Notes under the pieces: generated by a model
What the model was told of the DNA's origin: nothing
What the model saw: only the letters and a program-made list of their open reading frames with translations
Databases searched by the model: none
Virus record (IMG/VR): IMGVR_UViG_3300001848_000600
Location: 1-45,432 of that record
Length of the DNA stretch: 45,432 bases
Strand: one strand, 5' to 3'
From: a virus
Part shown: one piece after another, positions 1 through 8,033 of the stretch
Layout of the letters: every line of letters begins with the position of its first letter
Position numbering within the stretch: position 1 is the first letter of the stretch
Made by a program: the position numbers and the translations under genes

Positions 1-1
1 T

Positions 2-82
2 GCCGAAAGGGCAACAGCGGCAAGAAATTCGGCAGTAAACGCTATAGGCAATATCCCGCCAGGAGTAACATCAGGCGGTTAG
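2..82 (+). CDS. C-terminal end of an upstream late gene (partial)
   Basis: An open frame enters from the window edge and ends at TAG 80-82, 49 bases before gp26. Only 26 residues are visible, ending PPGVTSGG, so the product cannot be identified. Its strand and its position directly before gp26 suggest a virion or baseplate gene of the same late operon. Confidence 0.5.
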   Translation, partial: AERATAARNSAVNAIGNIPPGVTSGG

Positions 83-131
83 TCCAAGTAAATTATAATC
101 TAAAATCTATTTTTTGAAGGAATAATATAAA

Positions 132-833
132 ATGTTACCAAAAATACAACATCCAATATTTGAATTCAACATTCCATCGTTGAATAAAAAGTTTCATTTT
201 CGACCTTTTCTCACAAAGGAAGAAAAGATACTCCTTATTGCAAAATCCAGCGAAGACAAAACAGAAATTCTTCGAGCAATCAAGCAAATAATCAACAATT
301 GTTCTTTGGACAATTTAGATATAGATAAACTTGCAATGTTCGATATCGAATATTTGTTCCTGCAACTTCGTTCGGTTTCGGTCAATAATATCGTAAAGGT
401 TTCTTATAGAGACAATGAAGACAATGAAATATACGATTTTGATGTCGATCTTTCTAAAATAGAAGTTATCATTCCAAAAGTTGAAAAGAAAATTATGGTC
501 GATAAGAATGTTGGTATATTGATGAGATATGCTCCTGCTTCTATCGTCGATGAAATGGATTTCACCAAAATAGAAAACGATCTTCTGTTCGATATAATAC
601 TCAAATGCATCGATTCGATATTCGATAAAGAAGATGTTTACGATCCTGCAACTTATACAAAAGAAGAATTGGAATCGTTCCTTGACAATTGTGGCATAAA
701 AGTGCTTGAAAAGATTCAAGAATTTTTACAAAATGCTCCAAGGATGAAATATGAAATCGACTATACAAATAAAAATGGCAATTCAAGAAAGATTGTATTG
801 GATAGTTTGACAGATTTTTTTACGTTGGGTTGA
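132..833 (+). CDS. 26: Baseplate hub assembly protein gp26 (T4_baseplate family)
   Basis: The 233-residue product matches the T4 gp26 family. It has an N-terminal LPxIxHPxFEFNIPS segment, then FRPFLTKEEKILLIAKSS, a NNCSLDNLDIDKLAMFDIEYLFLQLRS-like core split over residues 50-80, and an acidic C-terminal half. In T4, gp26 is a minor hub component or chaperone needed for baseplate hub assembly. GAAGG 116-120 lies about 10 bases before the ATG. The in-frame TGA at 831-833 sits inside a stem-loop that follows a T7 slippery run, and the -1 frame stays open to 1006. Two products are therefore likely: the 233-residue form and a longer fusion. Family assignment is confident; the exact role here is inferred from T4. 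Confidence 0.9.
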   Translation: MLPKIQHPIFEFNIPSLNKKFHFRPFLTKEEKILLIAKSSEDKTEILRAIKQIINNCSLDNLDIDKLAMFDIEYLFLQLRSVSVNNIVKVSYRDNEDNEIYDFDVDLSKIEVIIPKVEKKIMVDKNVGILMRYAPASIVDEMDFTKIENDLLFDIILKCIDSIFDKEDVYDPATYTKEELESFLDNCGIKVLEKIQEFLQNAPRMKYEIDYTNKNGNSRKIVLDSLTDFFTLG

Positions 834-867
834 GTCATAACAGTTTAGAAAATTATTATGTCTCAAC
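815..867 (+). promoter_or_regulatory. Programmed -1 ribosomal frameshift signal
   Basis: The zero-frame codons gaT TTT TTT acg give a perfect T TTT TTT slippery heptamer at 815-821. Seven bases later a stem-loop begins: GTTGAG 829-834 pairs with CTCAAC 862-867 and CATAA 836-840 pairs with TTATG 856-860, with one T-T mismatch and a 15-base loop. The zero-frame TGA (831-833) is inside the stem. The -1 frame is closed by TAG at 803-805 and then open to 1003, so slippage must occur between these points, and this is the only slippery site there. Heptamer, spacer and stem all match classical -1 frameshift geometry. Transcriptional slippage on the T7 run is the alternative. Confidence 0.8.
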
Positions 868-1006
868 ATTCAGTTTAGTTCAACATCATAAATACAGTAT
901 TACAGAAATAGATGAACTAATTCCTTTTGAACGTGATCTTTATGTAGATATGCTTTTAAAATATTTGCGGGAGTTAGAAGAAAAAAGGAATATGCTCAAT
1001 GCCTAG
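821..1006 (+). CDS. Frameshift-encoded C-terminal domain of gp26 (61 residues)
   Basis: Reading in the -1 frame from the slippery site gives 61 residues: YVGLSHNSLENYY, then STFSLVQHHKYSITEIDELI and PFERDLYVDMLLKYLRELEE, ending at TAG 1004-1006. There is no ATG or GTG until deep inside the segment, and no ribosome-binding site. It is thus unlikely to be translated on its own. Fused to the first 230 residues of gp26 it gives a product of 291 residues. The LVQHHKYS...IPFERDLY pattern looks like a conserved helical tail-chaperone domain, comparable in layout to the G/GT, gpE/gpE' and Mu 41/42 frameshift pairs. It overlaps the holin start by 8 bases. Confidence 0.75.
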   Translation, partial: YVGLSHNSLENYYVSTFSLVQHHKYSITEIDELIPFERDLYVDMLLKYLRELEEKRNMLNA

Positions 1007-1559
1007 ATTCGATATGCCCGCAAAAAGTTCGGCAACACCGATAAACGATACAACCAACGTTGTATCGACACCGATTGCAAATACAGATCCAAATTCACAA
1101 ATAGGAATGGCTGCACAATCTATACCAGTACAGCCAGTCCAACCTATCGCTTCACCTGTAACAATAAACACTGCTTCTTCATCTCAATTTCAAAATCCTG
1201 TATTGAATACTCTTCAAGCACAACAGGCCATAGATTCTGCTCGTGCAAATACAATAGATGCAGAAACAAATAAAGAAATACAAGAAGAACAAATATCCAA
1301 ACAAGAAGAGCATTGGATAAAAGCATATTGGAGACCAACAATGGGTTGGCTTTATATGCTTATATGTTTTATGGATTTTGTTGGGTTTCCAATGATATCC
1401 GTTTTTCTTCCTATTGTTATGAAATCGTTTGGTATTGTTGTTGCATATAAAGAATGGGCTAGTCTTACTTTGTCCAATGGCGGATTGATACATTTGGCAT
1501 TTGGTGCTATTCTTGGTGTATCGGCTTGGACTAGAGGCCAAGAAAAGTTGATTAGATAA
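999..1559 (+). CDS. Holin of the 3-TM superfamily
   Basis: 186 residues. The first 100 are polar, Ser/Thr/Pro/Ala-rich and then Gln/Glu-rich helical. The C-terminal part contains WRPTMGWLYMLICFMDFV and two further hydrophobic segments, the last ending GAILGVSAWTRGQEK. This is the pattern of the Holin_3TMs family. A holin pores the inner membrane at the end of infection so that endolysin can escape. The start overlaps the gp26 frameshift extension, and the stop overlaps the ATG of the next gene (TAATG), so translation is probably coupled. The long soluble N-terminal arm is unusual and could be a regulatory or virion-contact domain. Confidence 0.75.
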   Translation: MPRFDMPAKSSATPINDTTNVVSTPIANTDPNSQIGMAAQSIPVQPVQPIASPVTINTASSSQFQNPVLNTLQAQQAIDSARANTIDAETNKEIQEEQISKQEEHWIKAYWRPTMGWLYMLICFMDFVGFPMISVFLPIVMKSFGIVVAYKEWASLTLSNGGLIHLAFGAILGVSAWTRGQEKLIR

Positions 1560-3655
1560 TGAGTGGTGCTATAGCAGGATTAGCTAGAGGTCTTTTAACT
1601 GGCGCGAAATCAGTTGGTCGAGCTGGTATAACTGGCGCCAAATTTGCAGCCAGAGAAGGATTGAGTGCTGCTGGTTCTTTTATTAAAGATTTATTTTCAA
1701 CTCATGATACAGGATCGCATGGAAAAAGTAAAGATGCGTCCAAAGTAAGAAACGCATCTGAAACGGAAAATTATTCTAGCAATAACATCAATATAATCCT
1801 TAACAATTTAGTAAAAAATACGGAAATAGCAGCAAATAATGCTGAATTGATATCGGACGAACAATTCAATCATATAACAATTTTAGAAAATATACTCGAT
1901 ACTGTCAAAAAATTAAATTTCAATCAGAATAATAAACCAACTCCAGAAATTAATCCCAATTTACCAAACACTCGAAAAAATCCTGAACCAAAAACTAGAC
2001 AACCAAGACCTAATGCAACTCCAAAATCTGAATCAAAACCAGGACCTAATGCAACTTCACAACCTAAAGTAAAACCAGGATATACGACAACACCTTCAGG
2101 AAAATACAGAGATATAAAAACTGGTAGATTTGTTTCACCCAAAATAGCTATCGAAGCGATAACTCCAAATGCTACAAAAATATTCAAACCAACAAATATT
2201 TTAAAGGGAGCTTCAAAGGGAGGAATTGCCGGTATTTTAGGTGGTATGGCGTTGGATTATGGTGCAGAAAAAGCCAGAGAAACTGGTCATACCACCATTG
2301 CAAAGGGATTGAATGTATCATCTTCAACATTAACTGGTGCTTCTACTGGCGCATTGATAGGATCAATAGTTCCTGGAATTGGTACCACAGTTGGTGGTGT
2401 GGTAGGCGGTGCAGCCGGTTTTGGTTATGGTTTATACAATGCATTGACTGAAGATAATCAAAATGAGCAACAACATGAGAATGCTGAACATATCGATCAA
2501 CAAAGTGGAGATACTAGAAGTTTTTATGAAAAATATGCGCCGTCTTGGTTAGGTGGAAAAGAAGCTCCTAAACAAACAGATGCAACCCCTTCTGATGCTG
2601 GAGGAGGTGGAGATCAAATATCTAATATACTTGCAACTATACGATCTAAAGAATCTAATACAGCTGGTGGATATAAAGCAAAAAATCCAAATTCTTCTGC
2701 TTCAGGCGCTTATCAGTTTTTAGATGGAACATGGCAAGCTTTGACAAAAAAATACAATATAGGTACAGAATATCAACATGCAATGGATGCACCTCCTGAA
2801 ATACAAGATGCTGTTGCTAGAAATCATGTAAGCGATATATTAAAACAGGTCAATGGAGATGTATCGAAAATACCTATAGTTTGGTATACAGGAAATCCAC
2901 AAGGAAAATCTAATGCAGTAAGCCAGGAAGTAATTTTAAAATACCAACAAGAATGGATGGCAAATTACAGTAAATTGGGAGGTGGAGAACAGATTGCCGA
3001 TGCTTCTAAACCTAGCGAGGCAACAAAGACTGGTGGAAAATTAACTACTCAATCTGGAATTTCATTGGAAGGTGTCGATCCCAATGTTGTTGCTGGTGTT
3101 GAAAAAATTCAATCTGCATTTGGAAAAAATCTAGTTATAAGCAGTGGCGTTAGAACTTCAGCAACTCCAGGAGTAGGCGGACAAGATCCACATCAAAAAC
3201 ATGCAGCGGTAGATATTTCTTATAAATCTAGTGGTATAGGTGAAAATGATATAAAAACATTGGCTTCGCTTGCATTGAATGCTGGATTTACTGGTATAGG
3301 GTTGGAAGATACACATTTACATTTAGATAATTCGCATGCAGTAAAAACATTATGGGGTCAAGATTATCATTTTGGTTCTGCTCCGGAATGGGCAAAAACT
3401 ATGACAGATTGGGGAAATGCTGGTGTAAAAATGGCAAGTGCACCAACTTCTGGTCAACAATTGAGCGCACAATCCGGTAGAATAGAAGCATCCGAACAAG
3501 CAGCTATGGCAAATCAAACTACAAATATGACCATGAATTCTCAATCGCAAACTTCTCCAAATCCACCGGTTTTAAATAATAATTCATCGAACTTTCAAGA
3601 TATTTCTATAATGACAAGATTGCAACAAACTTTCCCACAAGCATGGGCAGCATAA
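1559..3655 (+). CDS. Virion peptidoglycan hydrolase: transglycosylase-like plus M15 peptidase-like domains
   Basis: 698 residues. Residues 1-300 are low-complexity with Gly/Ala-rich hydrophobic stretches (GGIAGILGGMALDYG, GALIGSIVPGIGTTVGGVVGG). Around 350-480 is a lysozyme/SLT-like module with IRSKESN (candidate catalytic Glu), SASGAYQFLDGTWQ and an IVWYTGNPQG segment. Around 510-620 is a zinc peptidase-like module with SSGVRTS, DPHQKHAAVDI and GLEDTHLHLD, fitting the HxxxxAxD...ExxHxH ligands of the M15/VanY fold. Such enzymes sit in the tail tip or baseplate and open the cell wall during DNA entry; location after gp26 fits. It could alternatively be injected. The hydrolase calls rest on motifs; the N-terminal role is unknown. 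Confidence 0.7.
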   Translation: MSGAIAGLARGLLTGAKSVGRAGITGAKFAAREGLSAAGSFIKDLFSTHDTGSHGKSKDASKVRNASETENYSSNNINIILNNLVKNTEIAANNAELISDEQFNHITILENILDTVKKLNFNQNNKPTPEINPNLPNTRKNPEPKTRQPRPNATPKSESKPGPNATSQPKVKPGYTTTPSGKYRDIKTGRFVSPKIAIEAITPNATKIFKPTNILKGASKGGIAGILGGMALDYGAEKARETGHTTIAKGLNVSSSTLTGASTGALIGSIVPGIGTTVGGVVGGAAGFGYGLYNALTEDNQNEQQHENAEHIDQQSGDTRSFYEKYAPSWLGGKEAPKQTDATPSDAGGGGDQISNILATIRSKESNTAGGYKAKNPNSSASGAYQFLDGTWQALTKKYNIGTEYQHAMDAPPEIQDAVARNHVSDILKQVNGDVSKIPIVWYTGNPQGKSNAVSQEVILKYQQEWMANYSKLGGGEQIADASKPSEATKTGGKLTTQSGISLEGVDPNVVAGVEKIQSAFGKNLVISSGVRTSATPGVGGQDPHQKHAAVDISYKSSGIGENDIKTLASLALNAGFTGIGLEDTHLHLDNSHAVKTLWGQDYHFGSAPEWAKTMTDWGNAGVKMASAPTSGQQLSAQSGRIEASEQAAMANQTTNMTMNSQSQTSPNPPVLNNNSSNFQDISIMTRLQQTFPQAWAA

Positions 3656-3659
3656 ACAA

Positions 3660-5906
3660 ATGGCAAGAAAACCGAAAGAAGCAATAACTCCCGATACCGA
3701 TATAAGCAACTTCTCTCCTGAAGTTCAGAAAAGATTAAGAGAAGAATTGGACAAATATTTGTCCGATAAATTGGCTATGGAAACTAAACCAGCATCACAA
3801 GATGATAATATCATATCTGTAGATGAAAATAATTCAGACAATCTATTGAAAAAAGTTTCAATAGAAAAAGAAATAGAACAACATCCAAAAACTATAGAAG
3901 AATCTTTAGAAAAAGAAATAGATTTAGCCGAAAAAGAAGACGAAATACAAGAAAACGAAAGTGTTCTTGTTGTAGACGATTCTCAACATCCTCCGAAAAT
4001 AAAAAAAGCGAAATTGCCAGAAATTGTTAAAAGAGGTAGAAAAAGAAAAGAAGATAATAGACCTATTTTGCAAAGAATGGCATCGGATTTATATGCAACT
4101 CTTTTTCCAGGTATCAAAGATACAACGGATTATATCGGCAAAACTTCTAAAATAACAAAATCAGATGGATTAGGTTCGGCATTAAAAACTGCTGGGCCCG
4201 ATTTATTTTCTACATTATTCCCAGATATAGCAAAAGTATTTAAATATTTCAAAAAAACAGAGGATGATAAAAAAGAACAAGATTCAGAATCCTCATATAA
4301 AGAATTTGCATCGCAAAGACCTATAATAAATGCGTTAAATCAAACAAATCATAATATATTGTCTTTGAATGATAATTTAACAGACAGTTTGAATAATAGT
4401 AAAAAAATTACTTCATTATTGCAAAATATTTTAGAATCAATGGATTCCATAAAACCCAATTCTTCGAATTTAAATTTACCGGATTTACTAGGTGGGGGAA
4501 GTTTTCTTACAGATTTATTAGGATTAGGTAAATCGACTCCGAAATCTGGTAATTCTTTATTATCTAATGGATTATCACGTGGAAAAGACATTATCAGTTC
4601 TTTATTTAGATCACAAGCTGTAAGAACTTTATCGACAGTTGCAACTGAAAATGCATTGCCAGCTTTATTAGAAACACTTGCCGCTGGTGCTGCTACTATT
4701 TTTGCAATAAAAGGAGCATTTTATTTAGCGGATAAATTGACACCAGAAAATGAAAAGGGAGCTATTACAAATCCTATTTCTTTATCTTTAATATCGCAAA
4801 CACCAGAGAAATATAAAATTAAAATTTTAACCGATAGTTTAAAGGAAGATGGATTTATAAAGGATAGAGAATATACAGTAGACGATATATTTAAAAAATA
4901 TAATGTTAAACCAGAAGAACGAGAATCTTTTTTAAAATCGCTTATCGACAGTAAAGATGTACAAATCAATTCTCCAATATCTTTAACAAATATAGAAGAT
5001 GATATAAAGAAAAAATCTATAAAATTGACGAATGATGTAATTGAGTCGAACGCCGATTTAAAAAATCACAATCTTGCAAAATTACAAGATTTTCTCGTTG
5101 ATTTAGCAGAAAATTTTTATAAATCTAGATTATATGATACATCGGCAGAAACAGAACTAGCATTGCCAGAATTTAAACGTTATATGACTGAAGAAGGTTT
5201 AAAATTTCTAAAAATAACACCAGCAACATCAACAACATCACCAGCAACACCAGCAGAAACAACGCCTACAGCAACACCAACAACACCAGCAGAAACAACT
5301 TCTACAACACCACCAGCAACACCATCAGCAACACCAGCAGAAACAACGCCTAATACTGAATCCAATGTCCGCAAAGAATCATTTAAAATTGGTGGGGAAA
5401 CAATTTCAAAGGGTAATAAATTATCGTCAATTCAAATATCGGCGATTCGCGCTGCATTACAAACAAATCCAGAAAATAGAAATTTATATCCAGAATGGGT
5501 TATAAATCAATATAATGAACAAATTAAAAATGCAACCCCAGTAAAACCGCCGGAAGCACAAACTAAACAATCTCCAGCAGCAACACCAGCAGGAACAACG
5601 ACTACAACACCATCGGGAGCACAAACTAAACAACCACCAGCAGCAACACCATCATCAGGTGCACCTAAAACAGGTCCCGCATTGAAAACACAATCGGAAT
5701 CGTACGATCAATCTAAAAGACCGACACCACCACCTTCAACAGCTTCTCCTCCTGTAGGAGAAAGTGGAAAGGGTGGCGGTGCCACAACAGGTGCTAAATC
5801 TCCAACAGACATGGGCGATCCAGGAAATGTTGAACCGCCCAATGCCGCTGAAAGATTTAAAGAGTTGTTTAAGTCATTTTTTGATTATAGCAAGATACCC
5901 ACTTAA
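3660..5906 (+). CDS. Large low-complexity structural protein
   Basis: 748 residues, start four bases after the preceding stop. Residues 1-140 are acidic and Lys-rich. Residues 220-260 form a likely coiled coil (NHNILSLNDNLTDSLNNSKK, then LLQNILESMDSI) that resembles a similar helical stretch in the preceding gene. A hydrophobic helix lies near residue 330 (LPALLETLAAGAATIFAI). The C-terminal third is Thr/Pro/Ala-rich, with repeated TPAETT units and tails such as PPPSTASPPVGESG. No enzyme motif is visible. Genomic position suggests a tail, hub or tape-measure-like virion protein; I do not recognise a specific T4 counterpart. Confidence 0.6.
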   Translation: MARKPKEAITPDTDISNFSPEVQKRLREELDKYLSDKLAMETKPASQDDNIISVDENNSDNLLKKVSIEKEIEQHPKTIEESLEKEIDLAEKEDEIQENESVLVVDDSQHPPKIKKAKLPEIVKRGRKRKEDNRPILQRMASDLYATLFPGIKDTTDYIGKTSKITKSDGLGSALKTAGPDLFSTLFPDIAKVFKYFKKTEDDKKEQDSESSYKEFASQRPIINALNQTNHNILSLNDNLTDSLNNSKKITSLLQNILESMDSIKPNSSNLNLPDLLGGGSFLTDLLGLGKSTPKSGNSLLSNGLSRGKDIISSLFRSQAVRTLSTVATENALPALLETLAAGAATIFAIKGAFYLADKLTPENEKGAITNPISLSLISQTPEKYKIKILTDSLKEDGFIKDREYTVDDIFKKYNVKPEERESFLKSLIDSKDVQINSPISLTNIEDDIKKKSIKLTNDVIESNADLKNHNLAKLQDFLVDLAENFYKSRLYDTSAETELALPEFKRYMTEEGLKFLKITPATSTTSPATPAETTPTATPTTPAETTSTTPPATPSATPAETTPNTESNVRKESFKIGGETISKGNKLSSIQISAIRAALQTNPENRNLYPEWVINQYNEQIKNATPVKPPEAQTKQSPAATPAGTTTTTPSGAQTKQPPAATPSSGAPKTGPALKTQSESYDQSKRPTPPPSTASPPVGESGKGGGATTGAKSPTDMGDPGNVEPPNAAERFKELFKSFFDYSKIPT
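5215..5670 (+). repeat. Thr/Pro/Ala-coding direct repeats
   Basis: Degenerate 9- to 12-base repeats (acaccagcagaaacaac, acaccatcagcaacaccag and variants) occur at about 5215-5350 and again at about 5560-5670. They encode flexible TPAETT and TPATP linkers within the 748-residue structural protein. Such arrays vary easily in copy number. Confidence 0.6.
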
Positions 5907-5920
5907 GATTGAAAAATCTT
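5905..5920. terminator. Small stem-loop between convergent operons
   Basis: AAGATT 5905-5910 and AATCTT 5915-5920 form a 6-bp stem with a GAAA tetraloop between the convergent structural-gene stop and the gp32 stop. There is no clear U-tract, so terminator function is only suggested by position. Confidence 0.3.
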
Positions 5921-6848
5921 ATCGACTGAGCTTTTGGAAAAACTTCAAATCGGTATCGTCTTCATCATCGTCATTCGATGATGCCATTTGACGAGTCGGC
6001 TTGGAATTATTCCAAGGAGCATCTTCATCCTCATCGTCAGAAGAAGTCCTCTGAGCCGCTGCCATTCTAGATGCTTGTGGAGTAGGCTTTCCGTTGTCAT
6101 TCAATCCAAGAACACGATTCAATTTTGCCTTCAATTCATCATAAGACTTGAAATTGGAAGGAGCAAGGAAAGCTTGCAATGAATGTTCTTGCTTCCAAAT
6201 AGCTTCCATTTGTTCATCGTCATCGAACAGAGGCGAAGGATTTGCAAATTCTGACTTATCATAATTGCGATATCCTTCTACATTTCGAATCTTAAGTTTA
6301 AATGTAGCACCAGTCCAAAGATCGAATGGATTCATAGGATCTTCATCAGCAAATTGTGGATTCATTGCTTCATTCAACTTATCGTAAATCTTCTTTCCAA
6401 ACTTGTAAAGCCGAACTGTTCCATTGTTTTGAGGATTTGCTTGATCTTGAATGATATAAATGTTTGAAATGAAATTGAGTTTACGCTTTTGATCGCGAGC
6501 TTGCTTACGTGTGGGAGAATTATCATCGTCCGACATGTTCCAAAGCTTCGAATTCAATTCCCCACAAGGATCAGGCTTATTGATCGTTGTAAGAGAATTT
6601 TCGATATACCAAAGACCAGTAGGTCCCTTGAATCCATGTTCCCAAACACGAACAAACGGAACTTCTTCATCTCCAGGCGCAGGCAAAAAACGAATGGACG
6701 CAAATCCATTCCCAGCCTTATCTACATCCGGATACCAAAAACGTTCGTCGCGACCTGTTTCTTGATTTGTATTGAGCTTCGCCAATTCAGCAGTCAATTG
6801 GCCAAGCGAACTAGAACCAGAGTTCTTTTTAAGCGCAGAAAAATCCAT
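5919..6848 (-). CDS. 32: Single-stranded DNA-binding protein gp32
   Basis: 309 residues, the usual gp32 size. It coats ssDNA during replication, recombination and repair. The OB-fold core is recognisable by VRVWEHGFKG, WYIENS, RKLNFISNIYIIQDQANPQN, NGTVRLYKFGKKIYDKLNEA and FDLWTGATFKLKI. The C-terminal 60 residues are acidic and Ser/Thr-rich with a conserved end (DDTDLKFFQKLSR), as in T4, where this tail recruits partner proteins. Compared with T4 gp32, of the His64-Cys77-Cys87-Cys90 zinc site only the His of EHGF and one Cys (DPCGEL) remain. AGGAG lies 6 bases before the ATG. Upstream is a late promoter with a hairpin and tandem AU-rich repeats that resemble the autoregulatory leader of T4 gene 32. 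Confidence 0.95.
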   Translation of the reverse strand: MDFSALKKNSGSSSLGQLTAELAKLNTNQETGRDERFWYPDVDKAGNGFASIRFLPAPGDEEVPFVRVWEHGFKGPTGLWYIENSLTTINKPDPCGELNSKLWNMSDDDNSPTRKQARDQKRKLNFISNIYIIQDQANPQNNGTVRLYKFGKKIYDKLNEAMNPQFADEDPMNPFDLWTGATFKLKIRNVEGYRNYDKSEFANPSPLFDDDEQMEAIWKQEHSLQAFLAPSNFKSYDELKAKLNRVLGLNDNGKPTPQASRMAAAQRTSSDDEDEDAPWNNSKPTRQMASSNDDDEDDTDLKFFQKLSR

Positions 6849-6859
6849 TTTATACTCCT

Positions 6860-6909
6860 GTATATTAGTATATGATTGTATAATTAGTATGTGATTGTAT
6901 AATTAGTAT
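6860..6909 (-). repeat. Tandem 19-base AU-rich repeats in the gp32 leader
   Basis: TGATTGTATAATTAGTAT occurs at 6873-6890 and again at 6892-6909 (plus-strand reading), followed by a partial copy at 6860-6872. In the mRNA these form a long unstructured AU-rich tract ending at the AGGAG of gene 32. In T4 such a tract is where gp32 binds cooperatively to repress its own translation. Confidence 0.6.
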
Positions 6910-6937
6910 TTGGATCATCGATCCAAATATATTTATA
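6907..6937 (-). promoter_or_regulatory. Late promoter and 5' hairpin of gene 32
   Basis: The minus strand carries a perfect TATAAATA (6937-6930). Immediately downstream a 10-bp stem, TATTTGGATC 6907-6916 with GATCCAAATA 6920-6929 (3-base loop), precedes the AU-rich repeats. A transcript from this promoter would start about 6924, inside the stem; longer transcripts would carry the whole hairpin at the position where T4 places its gp32 nucleation structure. Confidence 0.6.
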
Positions 6938-6948
6938 ATGAGATTGAA

Positions 6949-7041
6949 TGGTGGGAGTGGTAAGAGTCGAACTTACAATGTTTACCATATAGGACGCGAT
7001 TTACAGTCGCGGGATGCACACGCCATAGCATCAACACTCCC
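6949..7041 (-). tRNA. tRNA-Tyr (GTA)
   Basis: Minus-strand cloverleaf: acceptor GGGAGTG with CACTCCC, D-stem GATGC with GCATC, anticodon stem CGCGA with TCGCG around loop CTGTAAA (anticodon GTA), a long variable arm as expected for bacterial tRNA-Tyr, T-stem GTAAG with CTTAC and loop TTCGACT. The terminal CCA is encoded. A sigma70-like promoter lies just upstream. Confidence 0.95.
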
Positions 7042-7052
7042 TCAATAATTCC

Positions 7053-7080
7053 AATATATCGTATATTTTGTATATGTCAA
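7053..7080 (-). promoter_or_regulatory. Sigma70-like promoter of tRNA-Tyr
   Basis: Minus strand TTGACA (7080-7075), 16-base spacer, TATATT (7058-7053). The -10 box lies 11 bases before the tRNA 5' end. It is one of a family of near-consensus promoters in this window. Confidence 0.65.
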
Positions 7081-7082
7081 CA

Positions 7083-7259
7083 TCAATTTTGATATATACC
7101 ATAGAAAATGATGTATTTAACCTCTACAATATTGAATAAATCTTCAGTTAAGATTTCAGAAACATAATTTTGAATATGCAAGCAAATTAGATCATTGAGT
7201 CTATCAATGAAATAATCGCAATTATCGATATTGCATTTTACGGATTTTGGTTTTTTCAT
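7083..7259 (-). CDS. Small hypothetical protein (58 aa) downstream of PhoH
   Basis: ATG 7259-7257 overlaps the PhoH stop as ATGA, which argues for coupled translation and a real gene. The product begins MKKPKSVKCNIDNCDYFIDR and is acidic, with three Cys. It has no recognisable domain. Confidence 0.65.
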   Translation of the reverse strand: MKKPKSVKCNIDNCDYFIDRLNDLICLHIQNYVSEILTEDLFNIVEVKYIIFYGIYQN

Positions 7260-8023
7260 AATGGCTGTATTTCACCCAATTCTTCTAATCGTTCTCTTTC
7301 TAGCAAATATTCTTTCACTATATCGCCGCGAACAATATCTTTACTAGTAAATTCAATTGTATTGAAAGAATTCATATTTCTTATTACTTTAAAAAAATCG
7401 CCGAATCCTGATTCTTCTTTTCTTGGATTCAAATCGTTCTGTTTAACATCTCCAGCTATAATTACTCTGCATTTTTTTCCAATGCGAGTAAAAACAGAAT
7501 TTATTTCAGAAGCAGTCATATTTTGCAATTCATCGATAAACACAACAGAATTGTTTACAGTAATGCCTCTAACAAATGAAGTGGTCACAAATTCTACTAA
7601 ATTCTTATTCTTTAAGAAATCATAAGCATCTCCACGTCCAAATATTTCTGAAAATATAGAATAATATGGAGCTTCATAGACTTTCGATTTTTCACGATTT
7701 GATCCTGGAAGAAATCCCATATCTCTTGTAGGAACTACGGATCTGACAATCAACATTTTTTCATAATCTTGTTGCTGCAATATACAATTCATACCCATAT
7801 AAGCAGATAGAAAAGATTTACCGGTACCAGCAGTACCAACAAGCAACAAATTTTTTCCAGATTTCCAAGAATCAAATGTTATTTCTTGATTTTTTGTAAG
7901 AGGTTCTATGAATTTGAGATCGAAATGAAGTTTTTCGAATATATTTTGTTGAGAATTTTCATTCGATACCCTTTCCTGTCTTTGTTGTCTTCTTTCTTTT
8001 CTTGAAATTCTTTTAGTAGTCAT
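7256..8023 (-). CDS. phoH: PhoH-like P-loop ATPase
   Basis: 255 residues with Walker A LLLVGTAGTGKSFLSAY, Walker B NSVVFIDELQNMT, RSVVPTRDMGFLPG and the IIAGDVKQNDL motif, all typical of phage PhoH. The family is widespread in marine T4-like phages; proposed roles include phosphate starvation response and RNA metabolism, with no firm phage function. AGGA precedes the ATG by 5 bases. It lies after the FmdB-like gene and couples to the small gene downstream. The first 30 residues are strongly basic. Confidence 0.95.
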   Translation of the reverse strand: MTTKRISRKERRQQRQERVSNENSQQNIFEKLHFDLKFIEPLTKNQEITFDSWKSGKNLLLVGTAGTGKSFLSAYMGMNCILQQQDYEKMLIVRSVVPTRDMGFLPGSNREKSKVYEAPYYSIFSEIFGRGDAYDFLKNKNLVEFVTTSFVRGITVNNSVVFIDELQNMTASEINSVFTRIGKKCRVIIAGDVKQNDLNPRKEESGFGDFFKVIRNMNSFNTIEFTSKDIVRGDIVKEYLLERERLEELGEIQPL

Positions 8024-8033
8024 GGAATCCTAT

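Noticed and set aside
834-998. Independent small gene between gp26 and the holin
   Set aside because: The open frame lacks ATG/GTG and a ribosome-binding site near its beginning; its only TTG is inside the stem. The frameshift model explains it better.
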